DNA of 64,000 nt from Macrostomum hystrix (Eukaryota; Platyhelminthes; Macrostomidae), in contig CATNEN010000003.1 of NCBI GenBank assembly GCA_950097015.1, positions 12,815,001 through 12,879,000 of the forward strand, given 5' to 3'. The notes beneath the pieces were generated by a model, which searched no databases, was not told the DNA's origin, and was given only the letters and a program-made list of their open reading frames with translations. Both the position numbers and the translations under genes were made by a program. Each line of letters opens with the position of its first letter. Position 1 is the stretch's first letter. Shown piece by piece: positions 1 through 11,400 of the stretch.

Positions 1-164
1 CATGCGTGCACTTTTAAACTATTCCTACTTACTCCTTCCATGAAAAGTTGAGTTGCACGCGGTTACTGCTATTCGGTTTGGGAGTAATTGTGAAGTATAG
101 GCAGTGGGAATTACCCCGTGGTCTTCCCCAAGAGGGAAAACAGCCTTGTCTTACTACTGTCTTA

Positions 165-310
165 AGGAGCCAACCTCCAAGGCACTGTGAGAGTGTACAC
201 TGCCTGACGATGAGAAAGTCAAGGCAGATGTTTACACCTGTGTGAGTGTGTGCTCAGGAGTCAGTGCAATGGGCAGAGCTGCCTCCTTGCTGGCTGCGGG
301 CGCCCACAAA
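165..310 (+). mobile_element. SINE family B, 3' fragment
   Basis: The segment matches the 3' body of the copies at 11293 and 22011. Shared landmarks are gccaacctccaaggcac, gtgtacactgcctgacgat, tgtgctcaggagtcag and ctggctgcggg. The tRNA-like head is missing. It lies in the intron before the carbonic anhydrase exon, 50 bp from the acceptor. Confidence 0.7.
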
Positions 311-360
311 CCAACTGCAAAATCGAACAAATTGACTTATCATTATTCATTGTCTTATAG

Positions 361-812
361 GCTCGTCGGTAGATGTGAAACTTCCTTCCTCCGAGATAAA
401 CTTTCTCGACGCTTTCCTGCCCTACAACCGACGCCATTTCTATCGATATGAGGGCGGCTTAACAACGCCCACCTGCAATGAGAACGTCCTGTGGACTGTG
501 TACAAATCACTGGCCACCGTGAGCAGCCGTCAACTCAATCTGCTCCGCTCGCTTCGCTATCCAAACGGCCACCCGATGGTGGACAATTTCCGGCCGCCAC
601 AGCCGATCAACTCACCGCATCGACCTGGCGCCAATCGGCTGGTCTATCGCAGCTTCGATAGGAGAGACCGCGGCAAGGGAGAAACTGGATTCGCAGCCGA
701 GAGTGGCTACACCTGCGGAGCTGTCGGTTTAGGTGGAGACGCATCCGCGATGAGAAAACTCGCTGCTATCCTCGCGCCTCTGGTCGGCCTAATGATTTGG
801 AATCGGTTCTAG
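361..812 (+). CDS. Alpha-carbonic anhydrase, last coding exon (5' part outside window)
   Basis: This is the 3' exon of an alpha-class carbonic anhydrase, a zinc enzyme that interconverts CO2 and bicarbonate. The exon follows an acceptor ending at 360 (cttatag) and is open in frame to the TAG at 810-812. The protein shows the late alpha-CA core: FYRYEGGLTTPTCNENVLWT, including the two consecutive threonines of the active-site wall. A following stretch with RSLR and a PPQPIN segment matches the usual RPxQPxN region. The three zinc histidines lie upstream, outside the window. The C-terminus ends in a hydrophobic stretch (KLAAILAPLVGLMIW) after a Ser/Gly-rich spacer, so it is probably a membrane or GPI-anchored extracellular isoform. 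The usual second proline of TTPPC is threonine here. The family is clear; the isoform is not. Confidence 0.88.
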
Positions 813-2095
813 AGCTTGTCTATCTGAGTGAAATCGGATTAATTGACATAGGCACGCATGCGCAAAGTACACTACTGATCAGTGGACCTGCAAGTAGTGC
901 TAAATGTAAACAACTGCACATCATTTAGTATCCTAAGATTTTTACCGTATTAGTAAGCCATTGGTAGGAACTATTGAAAGATACTAATTCACAACTCTGA
1001 GGGTACAGTCTCCATTTAAGTACTAATTTAATTCAGTCTCTAATCTCTCCCGTGTCTAATCTCTCCAGTGTCTAATCTCTCCAGTCTCTAATCTCTCCCG
1101 TGTCTAATATCTCCCCTGAGAAAGTATGGAATTGAGCAGGATTTGCCTTAGAGAGTGTGAGATGAAGTAGGGATTTCCCATTTAATTACATGGTAACTCA
1201 GCTGATATATTTGAATAACGAATTTAATCATGCCAGTTGAGAGATGACATACAAGGTGCCCGCACTAACCCTGCTACCAACATTACTGTAAGTAATGAAT
1301 ATGTAGCGCTTTGAATTTTGTTTCAAAGTTTTTTTCAACACTGAATAATGACGGAGAAACAAACAAAAATCTAAATGACTGCAGCATGTATATTTATATT
1401 TAAGCTTATATGATATAGGCAGATTATAAGCAAAGCTATATTTTTAAGTTATAATAAATAGCGTAATGGATCGCAGATCGCATACCTTCGGTCGCACATT
1501 GAGAACATTATAATGGCTTTCGAATGCTTGCAACAAAACAACTTAATTCCCTAATGTGCAGACAGCAAGGGCAATAGACAAACACTCAGACACAAATAAA
1601 ACATTCATACATTTATACTACTATAGCTATCAAATTCCGAAAGTAGTACAGCAAACAAAAAATAAGTCGAAGCACGTAGACTTCATTCTACACATTTCTA
1701 GATTATTTTAGAAGCAGACAACATACTGCTAGTAGTATTATATATCGTTTTCAATTATATTTTTTGTTCATTTCAGCTGCTTCGAAATGAAACAAATGGA
1801 ATATACGTAACTTAATTAATGATAAGATTTATCGAAACGCAATCTATAAAGCAGGTCATAATTGTTAGGATTTATTAAACAGCAAGCATCAGTATTTTGA
1901 ACTGTTAGTTTGTACTATTATAAATTCTAAATCATTCTTAAATAAGCTAGGTGCTACTCAGACTTTAAAGCAGTATGATTGGCTGACGCAAGTCACGTGA
2001 TTCGGCTGGAGGTTGGTCGTATTAATGGGGGTTTCCCCAGAACAAATATCTTCTAAAAATAGAACAGGCAAATAAAAATAGGCCAAATCGTAAAA
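813..2095. other. Intergenic DNA between carbonic anhydrase and UFC1
   Basis: No convincing coding region is visible. A short degenerate tandem repeat built on tctaatctctcccgtg occupies about 1034-1120. It resembles the repeat inside the hAT-like elements at 9366 and 41020, so it may be a relic of one. The rest is AT-rich unique-looking DNA. Confidence 0.5.
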
Positions 2096-2101
2096 TTTAT
2101 T
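2096..2101 (-). terminator. Probable polyadenylation signal of UFC1
   Basis: Reading the minus strand, AATAAA occurs about 80 nt after the UFC1 stop codon. This is the first canonical hexamer downstream. Cleavage was not observed; this is inferred from motif and position. Confidence 0.45.
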
Positions 2102-2180
2102 GACTCAACAAGAAAATTCTCTATTTAACCAAGAGAAGGGGAAGAGATAATACATAAAATTTGATTGTTAATCAACCAAG

Positions 2181-4135
2181 TCAATCAGTTTTGTCATCTT
2201 TGTGCACAACAACGCCTCTGGCGATGAGGTCTGGAATTTCAACAGCCAGCCAGGGCCCAAGCCCGAGTGCCATGGCGTGAGCTATGCCAAATTTTGGCAC
2301 ATTCCTAGCCCACAATGGCTTGAAATGATCAGTCAGGCAGATCCGGCCGCCGCGGTACATTTTGGCAGTTTTACCGTCTAACTCTGGGATAGCAATCTCT
2401 GGCGCTGTGGTTGGATAAGTCACCGGAATGTCGAACTCGACACCGAATTCGTACCTGGTCAGGTCGAAAAACTAGCCGAATAGTTTATGGGGTTTGCGTT
2501 GTTTATAAAGCCACATGTTAGACAGAGTTGAATTGTGTTAGACAGAGTTGAATTGTGTTAGACAGAGTTGAATTGTGTTAGACAGAGTTGAATTGTGTTA
2601 GACAGAGTTGAATTGTGTTAGACATAGTTGAATTGTGTTAGACATAGTTGAATTGTGTTAGACAGAGTTGAATTGTGTTAGACAGAGTTGAATTGTGTTA
2701 GACAGGGTTGAATTGTGTTAGACATAGTTGAATTGTGTTAGACATAGTTGAATTGTGTTAGACAGAGTTGAATTGTGTTAGACAGAGTTGAATTGTGTTA
2801 GACATAGTTGAATTGTGTTAGACAGAGTTGAATTGTGTTAGACAGAGTTGAATTGTGTTAGACATAGTTGAATTGTGTTAGACAGGGTTGAATTGTGTTA
2901 GACAGAGTTGAATTGTGTTAGACATGGTTGAATTGTGTTAGACATGGTTGAATTGTGTTAGACATGGTTGAATTGTGTTAGACATGGTTGAATTGTGTTA
3001 GACATGGTTGAATTGTGTTAGACAGAGTTGAATTGTGTTAGACATGGTTGAATTGTGTTAGACATGGTTGAATTGTGTTAGACATGGTTGAATTGTGTTA
3101 GACATGGTTGAATTGTGTTAGACATGGTTGAATTGTGTTAGACAGAGTTGAATTGTGTTAGACATGGTTGAATTGTGTTAGACATGGTTGAATTGTGTTA
3201 GACATGGTTGAATTGTGTTAGACAGAGTTGAATTGTGTTAGACATGGTTGAATTGTGTTAGACAGAGTTGAATTGTGTTAGACAGAGTTGAATTGTGTTA
3301 GACATGGTTGAATTGTGTTAGACAGAGTTGAATTGTGTTAGACATGGTTGAATTGTGTTAGACAGAGTTGAATTGTGTTAGACATGGTTGAATTGTGTTA
3401 GACATGGTTGAATTGTGTTAGACAGAGTTGAATTGTGTTAGACATGGTTGAATTGTGTTAGACATGGTTGAATTGTGTTAGACAGAGTTGAATTGTGTTA
3501 GACATGGTTGAATTGTGTTAGACATGGTTGAATTGTGGTGTTAGACAGAGTTGAATTGTGTTAGACAGAGTTGAATTATGTTAGACAGAGTTGAATTGTG
3601 TTAGACAGAGTTGAATTGTGTTAGACAGAGTTGAATTATGTTAGACAGAGTTGAATTGTGTTAGACAGAGTTGAATTGTGTTAGACAGAGTTGAATTATG
3701 TTAGACAGAGTTGAATTGTGTTAGACAGAGTTGAATTGTGTTAGACAGAGTTGAATTGTGTTAGACAGGGTTAGAACAAGTTAGGCAGTATTTTAGACAG
3801 AGCTAAATTGTGTTCGAAAAAGTGTGACCCTTTTAAACTCAGTACATATAGCTGTGAAAATCTAGACAATGTCAAGCACACTCGTTAGTTGTTTTGAAGA
3901 ATTACCTCTTGAGCTGGTCATAGTACCAGCACTTGCCAAACCAGCGTGTGCCCTCCTTATTGGATTCAAGCCGGAACCAATCATTATCGGCCTGCTTGTT
4001 AGTCTGCACGTACTGAATGAGGGCCTGGTATTCTTCTTTCAGCCGTTGTACCCACAGGTCTGTATCTCTGGGGCCTGCTTTTGTCTTCAGCAGGGGAATA
4101 GCAGCTAGAGTCTTTTTTGTGGCTTCATCGACCAT
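2181..4135 (-). CDS. UFC1: UFM1-conjugating enzyme UFC1 (E2), two exons
   Basis: UFC1 is the E2 of the UFMylation pathway: it accepts UFM1 from UBA5 as a thioester and hands it to the UFL1 ligase complex. Exon 1 is 4135-3906 and exon 2 is 2454-2181. The joined frame (codon split AG|G) gives 167 residues, which is the usual length. Signature segments include MVDEATKK at the start, [31 protein letters not shown], and exon 2 with [10 protein letters not shown], the catalytic Cys in [10 protein letters not shown], and [12 protein letters not shown]. Donor gtaatt and acceptor ccag are canonical. The single intron (2455-3905) is mostly a 20-bp minisatellite. No break or missing catalytic residue is seen. 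Confidence 0.97.
2516..3770. repeat. 20-bp minisatellite in the UFC1 intron
   Basis: About 62 near-perfect copies of a 20-bp unit, gttagacagagttgaattgt, vary mainly at gacagag, gacatag, gacatgg and gacaggg. A phase slip occurs near 3536. Beyond it every third unit carries attatg instead of attgtg, giving a 60-bp higher-order period. The array fills most of the 1.45-kb intron. Confidence 0.97.
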
Positions 4136-5870
4136 TGTTTATTTGATTCTGACAGTTGAGTGAGTGAATATAAACTGTCAAAGCAAAACATGGGTTAAAG
4201 CATGTCAGTGTTTGAACCGATCAAATAAAATGCCAAATAGCTGTATCTTGTTGATTAAGAGATTCAACAACTGCTAAAGTATAATACAAATTAAGGGCCC
4301 TTTTGAGCAAATTCATTGGGCCGTAAGTATGGCTAGTTAGACAAAGGTTGTTATCTAGTATCTCATTTATATAACAAACAACAGACAAGGCAAATGTAAA
4401 GCACTAGTATCAAGTGAACAAGCAATCTTCAATATGATCAGTAATGTCCGTTTTATTTATGATAAAAAAGCAAAAATAGTTTGTCAAGAAAATTTATATC
4501 AGAAAACTACATGTTTGCTTGCAATAAAATATTGAAATTTATTTTGATAAGTCACAGTCTCTAGATAGAAATATTATATAGAAAACACTTTTACCAAAAT
4601 TTCATAATAATTTAAATTGAAATAAGAGAGTTTATGTTTACTCCTTGAGTAACACATCAAATTTACCATGATTTCTTTTATGGTAATAGTTGTTTCAGTG
4701 ACAAATGAGGTTTATTTGCTGATTTTAATTTAGCAAAAAACGGGAAGGTTTTAGAATTTGTTTATAAAATTTCTGCAGACCAAAGTAGCTAAGCTAATAT
4801 TGAATTGAATGTTGGTAATTTATTTATAAGGGTGACTGTCATTTCTACCATGTAAAAAAGATAAGTGTTGATATTGTAATTTCAGTGCTACAATTACTAA
4901 TCAACAAGGCAGTGCTTTTTGACATGGTATTGTGCTAATAGCTTGTAAACTATTGCTACAGTATAGTGACAATAAGGCCTACTTATTGGCACAGAAGACT
5001 AGTGGGATTGAGCAAGGCAGTTGCCTGGAAGTTGCCTAGCAGTGCCCTGGATAGGCTGCTGTATATAATAAATTGATTCTGTAGCAATAAGATAATTAAT
5101 ATATCTTAAATAGTATACTGCTGTTGGCTGTCTAATATTAATTTAAAAATATAAACAAATATTTGCAAAGCTATTTTTAGGATCAACTCATATAGCTTTA
5201 AATTCATTTTTTTGTTATAATTTGTACTTTGATGAATGAACATAGATACATTTTTCAAACTATATCAAGCCAACCAAGTGTTTTAGCTTCTTTTTTACTT
5301 ATTCAAGCCTTCCATATTAATATCTGGGGATACATATTGCCACAGTATTAATGTAGAAGATTCAGGAGCCTATCTTTCAAATATTTTGTGCCAATAAAAG
5401 GGCTTATTGCTTTGGTACGAATCATAGAAATAGTCTGCAAATGCAATTGGTATTATTACTAGTAAGTCAGCCAAAATGAACTACATAGAGCTCTAACAGT
5501 CTAAGGTTTGAGTTTGTGCTTAAAAATTTTTAATGTAGGCCCTATATATGTATAAGGGCTTTGTCAAATTAAAATAGTTACATAAGGAAAATGAAAATAA
5601 TGGAAAATTTAAAAAAAATGGAAACAAAAAGGTCAAGATAAACAATAACACCGACATTGTATTTTATCTTTAGAAACAGTTTAATAAAACTTTTATTTGA
5701 CAAAGAACTACATTTTTGTAAAATAACAATTAATACCAATAAGTCACTGCAACAACTGACAAATGTACAACTTGACATCAAATAAAATGTCTTTTAAGTT
5801 GAATCAAATTTACTATCATTAGTTATTAATTTTTTGTAAGTTATATTCACATAAATAAATGGTAGTTGTT
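4136..5870. other. AT-rich intergenic DNA upstream of UFC1
   Basis: No coding region or clear repeat is seen. It should contain the UFC1 promoter next to 4136, but I recognise no core element. Confidence 0.4.
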
Positions 5871-5894
5871 ATTTGTCCGGTTAACCGGACAAAT
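5871..5894. repeat. Perfect 24-bp palindrome
   Basis: atttgtccggtt is followed directly by its exact reverse complement. The half-site is nearly the same as the terminal repeat of the adjacent element (5900-6277), so it looks like two element ends joined head to head. Confidence 0.85.
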
Positions 5895-5899
5895 AGCCA

Positions 5900-6277
5900 T
5901 TTGGTTATTCGTCCGGTTAACCAGTTAACCACCCAAGGACTTAATTTCTCCCCTTTCAATGAGCAGGAGCAACGATCCTCCCATAGACCACTCTTGCCCT
6001 GCTAATAGCCATCTTGAGTCTTGACCTCACAAAGACCAAACTATACTACTATAGGCCCCTACCCTTGAACTAAGTTAGTCCCTGAAACAACCGAATTTCT
6101 GGAAAAGGTTTTAATTTTTTTAATTAGCTGATAAGCGAAAATAATTTGAGACACAAACTTCAAATCTGAATGACTGTCCTTTTGCAGCTTGTTAATTATT
6201 TTATCTTACAAATGATAGAGGTTCTCGTGGTAGCGCTACAACCCCTACAACCTCGATTAACCGGACGAATAATCAAA
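5900..6277. mobile_element. Short TIR element (MITE-like)
   Basis: The left end carries ttattcgtccggttaa (5905-5920). The right end carries its exact reverse complement, ttaaccggacgaataa (6257-6272), and weaker similarity extends a few bases outward. The interior of about 340 bp has no ORF. No clear target-site duplication was found, so the superfamily is unassigned. Confidence 0.6.
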
Positions 6278-7531
6278 CTGCCTAAATAAATATTTATTTT
6301 TCATTAGTTATTCATGATCATAAATAACAGTTTTATTACCAAGATACGAGTAACATTACAACTTATATGAGTTTTTAATAGCAAATTTGAGCTTATCGTC
6401 ATTCGTCAACAGCATCCGGCGTTGTTGGTGTTGGCGTTGTTGATTCAGACAATTCAAAGGACAACTATGAAGTAGCTAACAGGTGTCCTCGGAGAATTCT
6501 TGAACACGTGTACTTTGTTGATGGTTCTCAGAAAATAGTAGCAAATGACGCTGTGGTTGCTTAAAAAAGTGTTTTTGTAATAAACAAGATTAAAAAATTC
6601 AAGGGGATTGTTCTTTTTCTTTTTTGTCTCTAACGCTGAAAATGAATAAGTACTATTTGTTTAACTTAACTAAAGCTTCAACAAAACAATTCAACGTGGC
6701 ATGTTTATCTTATTTTTAACTACGTTGCTTTCTTAATTTGTTTGACCTTACACTAATTTACTACGTACGCTTTTAGTGTTTTGCAGGTATGAGAGAAATA
6801 TATCTAATGTGCTTATACTGCATAAATATTCTAGAAAGAAAACATTTTGTGGAAATCTATTACCCGTTATTGGTTCTAAATATATGTAAATATATATAAT
6901 CACCTCCGGGTTTTGAGAGTAGTAATAAATAAATATGCTTGTGTTTAATATATATATTTGAGATCAATAGACCATAAAGTGTAAAGCTATCGCATTCAAT
7001 AAATAGTAAAGTAAATATTTCTGTAATTTTTAAGGACTTTCTTGCCTATATTTCTGATAATTTATTATTATTATGCTTGTCTAGTTATGACATTTGTTTA
7101 AAACCATAAAATCGGCTTTTTATCTCTAAAAGTATTAAGATCAGAAGGAATTTATTCATATGTGGTTGACTGGACTCAAGCTTTTGGTATAGAAATATAT
7201 ATTATGAATTTACACATACCTAAATAGCTTTTAATAGGCAATAGCTAGATAGATATTTTTCTATCTGTAACATGTTGAATGGTATGTAATAAACATGAAA
7301 TAAAAACAAATAAATATTTTTTTCTATGTATTTAGTAAAAGCAAAAAATCCAGACAAAAAACTCTCTATACTTATAGGAATTAAAAAGAATCAGAATAAT
7401 ACTATAATAATAATACTATACCATTGGTTAAAGAAAATTAGTGATACATTTGGCAGATTTCTTTTTAACAAAGAGTTAGTTAAAAGATATTATAAAGGCA
7501 ACTAGACCTAAAATGAATTGCATTATCTATC
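6278..7531. other. AT-rich DNA upstream of the Orb2-type CPEB exon
   Basis: No gene is recognised. It may hold the promoter, 5' UTR or an untranslated first exon of the CPEB gene. Nothing in the sequence decides between these. Confidence 0.35.
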
Positions 7532-8437
7532 ATGGTGTTGTCTAAAAAAGAACAAGTGTGTACTCCCCCATGCTTATTACAGTTACTACACAACATTACC
7601 ATGAACTCATTCTGCACTGACACAAAAGACACAAAACCAGGAGGCGAAATCTCCGGCCTGACAGTTCCGGCGTCTAATCTGGACTTCCTGAATTCTACAC
7701 CGCCCCTATCAGCCTCAGCTGGTGCCGACATGTCGCAACTCTTCGCGTCTGTGTCTACTGACTCAACTGTCGGGGTTGGCGCTTCCGCCGCCGGGTTCCA
7801 GAGTTTTGACGACGATCCAAACACCATGATTAACCTGCTGACTGCCGCTGCCGCCGTTGCCGCCACTTCAAATGGCATCGGTGGAGGTCATTCCGAGTTT
7901 GACTTTATTCACAAGCAACAGCAGCAGCATCAGACCGCAGGTGACAATAGTCTCAATAACTGGATGTCATCAACGGACCAGTTGGTTGCTCAGTTGGCCA
8001 GTCTGCCGCCGCCAAGTCAGCCTCCGTCAATGATGCCCTCGTCCACCGCGTGGCCTGAAGAATTTCTCGGCATTCAGCAGCAGCAGCAGTATGGCATTCC
8101 GCCACCGCAGCATCCTCCAGCTGGCTTTCGTCAGCATCAGCAGCAGCAGCACATTCAGAAGCGTCCAATCACCGGAGGCGGCCAGCGAAATCATTACCAG
8201 GGCGGCTTCGGGAACTTGCAGACGCAGCCGACGCACCAAAGCCGTATACATCACCAAGGAAACAAAGTCTGGAACAACAATGGCGGAACTCATCAGCACT
8301 ATCAGCACGGCCACGCCGGTAGTGGAGCTAATAATAACAACAACAATGGCTTCAATAGTCATCAGTTGTCACCGTCCACTGCCTGGTCAGTTACCAACAA
8401 ATGGCAGCAGCGTCACGGCAGTAGTTCTTGGCAGCAT

Positions 8438-8480
<43 letters not shown>

Positions 8481-11400
8481 TTCAAAGCGGTGCTCTAGAC
8501 TGGTCAGGAAATCCAATGGACAGCCTTCGAGCTTGTCTGGACACTTCGCAGCAGCAGCTGTTAGATCCGACCGCAGTTCCCGCCGAAATCTCCCTTGTCG
8601 AAGACTTCAACGGCAATGGCGGCTGCAGCCGGAGCATTGAGGAGCGCTTTAGCCGCAAAGTCTTTGTCGGCGGCCTGCCTCCAGACATTGACGAAGGTTT
8701 GTGCTCTATAATTAGCTACATTTTAACAGCAGAAAGGCAACGTTTATTTTCCCTACATGGGGAAAAAACCATGTGCGTGTATTTCAAAAACCTACGTCAC
8801 GATAGCTCCCAAACCGAAAGTCCACCATATGGATTCAAATTTTCCACCATTTAAGATTTCTTAAACTTTCACGGACTAATAACATTGCTCTGGTTCAAAA
8901 TGAAAAAAAAAATTGACAATTTAATCTATCTAAATTAGTCAAAATGGTTTCATCGTATAGAGAGGGAAATTTTTGCGTTTTTTCTTAATTTTAATGGCGA
9001 TTGGCTTAATATTTTAGGAGATACGAAAAAATGTAGGTATTTGAAATGCCCCCCGTGGTATTTCAACTATTAAATGTTTTCAGAAATCAATATTCATCGC
9101 GTCTATCTCAAACTTCGCAGAAGAAATCAGCAACGCATTTCGAAGATTCGGACCATTAGCCATCGATTGGCCGCACAAACAGGACAGCAAAACCTACTTC
9201 CCACCGAAGGGTAAGCTGTGGGATAAATATTGCACTTTCTTTACGTTTCTTGGAAATCATTTAGGAGGCCATGGTTTTTACGTCTATAAAAACTTAACTT
9301 CATCGCTGATCAGGGAATGGAAAAAAACAATAAATTAGTTTCCAAATGTTTTAGTTCGTTTATGATAGGGCCGGCAAACTCCGGCCCGCGGGCCAGATGC
9401 GGCCCTCGAAGCTCCCAAATCCGGTCCGTTGCCCCTTCCAACACCTATAGTATCTTGTCTCATCTCTCTCTCAATTGGAGATCAAGATTCTCATCTCTCC
9501 CGTGTCTTATCCCTCCTGTCTCATCTCTCCTGCGTCTTATCTCCCCTGTCTTATATCTCTCCCCTGTCTTACCTCTCCCCTGTCTTATCTCTCCCCTGTT
9601 TCATCTCCCATGTCTCATCTCTCCCGCGTCTCATCTCTTCTGCGTCTCGTCTCCCCTGTCTTATCTCTCCCCTGTCTCATCTCCCCCGTCTCATCTCTCC
9701 CCTGTCTCATCTCTCCCCTGTCTCATCTCCCCTGTCTAATCTCTCCCCTGTCTCATCTCCCCTGTCTTATCTTATCATGTGACTCATCTATACCCTTTCT
9801 CATACGTCAATGCGGCCCGCCGTCGTATTTTAGGTTCTCTCTGCGGCCTGGCAAGCTAATAAGTATGCCGACCCCTGGTTTATGAGACTAATGACATTTT
9901 AGGCACAGAGGAGGCTGTGTAGTTAAAGAAGAAATATGATGAAATCTATCTTTTACCAGATACAGCATAAAAGAAATTTTTAATCTTAAAAGTTAAGCCT
10001 TTAATCCGCCTACAATCAAGCGCAGTCACTAAATTTGCGTAGAAAAAAAGATAATTTTCTGTAGCTTCCTGTCCTTGTACTCCTAGTGGTCATTCCATGC
10101 GGCCAGAACTTTTTTGCTACCAATTGATTCATTCTTAATTCTTCCGACCTTGTAAATATTGTTTTATCTGGATTTTAAAAGAAATAACATCTGGATCATG
10201 ACTTAAAACATGAGGATTCACTGAAAGAATACATTTTTTAAGAAGTATTCAATGCAGTCATGTATTTTTGAGAGAAATTAAAATCCTAGAAGGGATTCTA
10301 GAAGTTGTGCGCCAGGGGGAAATTTCCGGCTCTCTCTTCTCTGTCTCTCGGTCCACTTCTTTCGCTTACTAAACCCATTTTTCCCTTCGCATCCCGTGCC
10401 CTATAGTCTAAGATCATTTGCCCTCTCGCGTGGCGGACAAGTTTACGAGTGCAGCTGCACTTTCTTATATCGGTTTGACTCGGCTTAGCCACCGTGTTAG
10501 CAGACATCGTCTGATATTTTCAATTTAATTAGTAAGAAAATTAACTTTCTCTTTTTGGCTAGACAGTCGGAATTTCGACTTAAAGGTCGGGGGTTCGATT
10601 CCCGACTCCACTTTAAGAATTTGTGTCCTTTAGCAAGCGAGAAATCTGCATTGCTTCAGCTCAATTAGGTGTTTAATGGGTAATTAACATTGGGTGTGTC
10701 ATCCCAACCAGTCCATGGACTGAACAGCCGTACGCAGCCTTCCGATGCGCCACGCAATTGCTCGTAGCTCATTGCTTATAAATTTAAGTACTTTTTTTCA
10801 TAAATATAGTCAAATCTCATGTGTATTATTGTGTTTAATCATTTACCTTCGTTTTCTACTTCTTAAAATATTATTCAAAGTTGAAAAAAATTCCACTTTA
10901 GCATCAGCTTTGGGCAAAAATTAGGGTGGTTGTGCAACCCTGCGCACAGTCCATCGACTGAACGTTCACAGCTGTGCCACTCGCTGTTTTTAGGGGTTTT
11001 TAGATATATTGTCTATAATTTAGACAGTATAATTAATTTTGAAATGTAATTTTAGATATTTAACATTCTAAACACATTAGATTTTTTCCCCAAACCTTTC
11101 ATTTTCCCTACTCAGGCTATTGTTTCATTCTATTTCAAGAGGAGCTAAGCGTGCAGAGCCTAGTTGAAGCCTGCATATCCGATGGCGAGAGGCAGTACTG
11201 GTGCGTCTCGTCGCCTACAATGAAGGACAAACCTGTGAGTTTTTGTCTGAAAATCTATCAGATTTTCTTGTGAGATTGGATTTGTCACGAGGGGGTGAGT
11301 GGCACAGCGGTTAACGCGTTTGCCTCTCGCACCAAGTTCCCGGAGTTCGATTCCGCGGCGAGGCCATATTGATTTGGGGCGCAGCCGCGGAGATAATTAG

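Noticed and set aside
8027-8498. Poly-Ser and poly-Ala frames and an antisense ORF over the CAG-rich exon
   Set aside because: Alternative frames of CAG repeats within the CPEB exon.
9317-9885. Leu/Ser/Pro-rich ORFs in three frames
   Set aside because: They lie inside the hAT-like element and translate its pyrimidine-rich internal repeat.
11293-11366. tRNA gene with internal promoter boxes
   Set aside because: It is the head of a full-length family-B SINE with body, ATT tail and flanking duplication.
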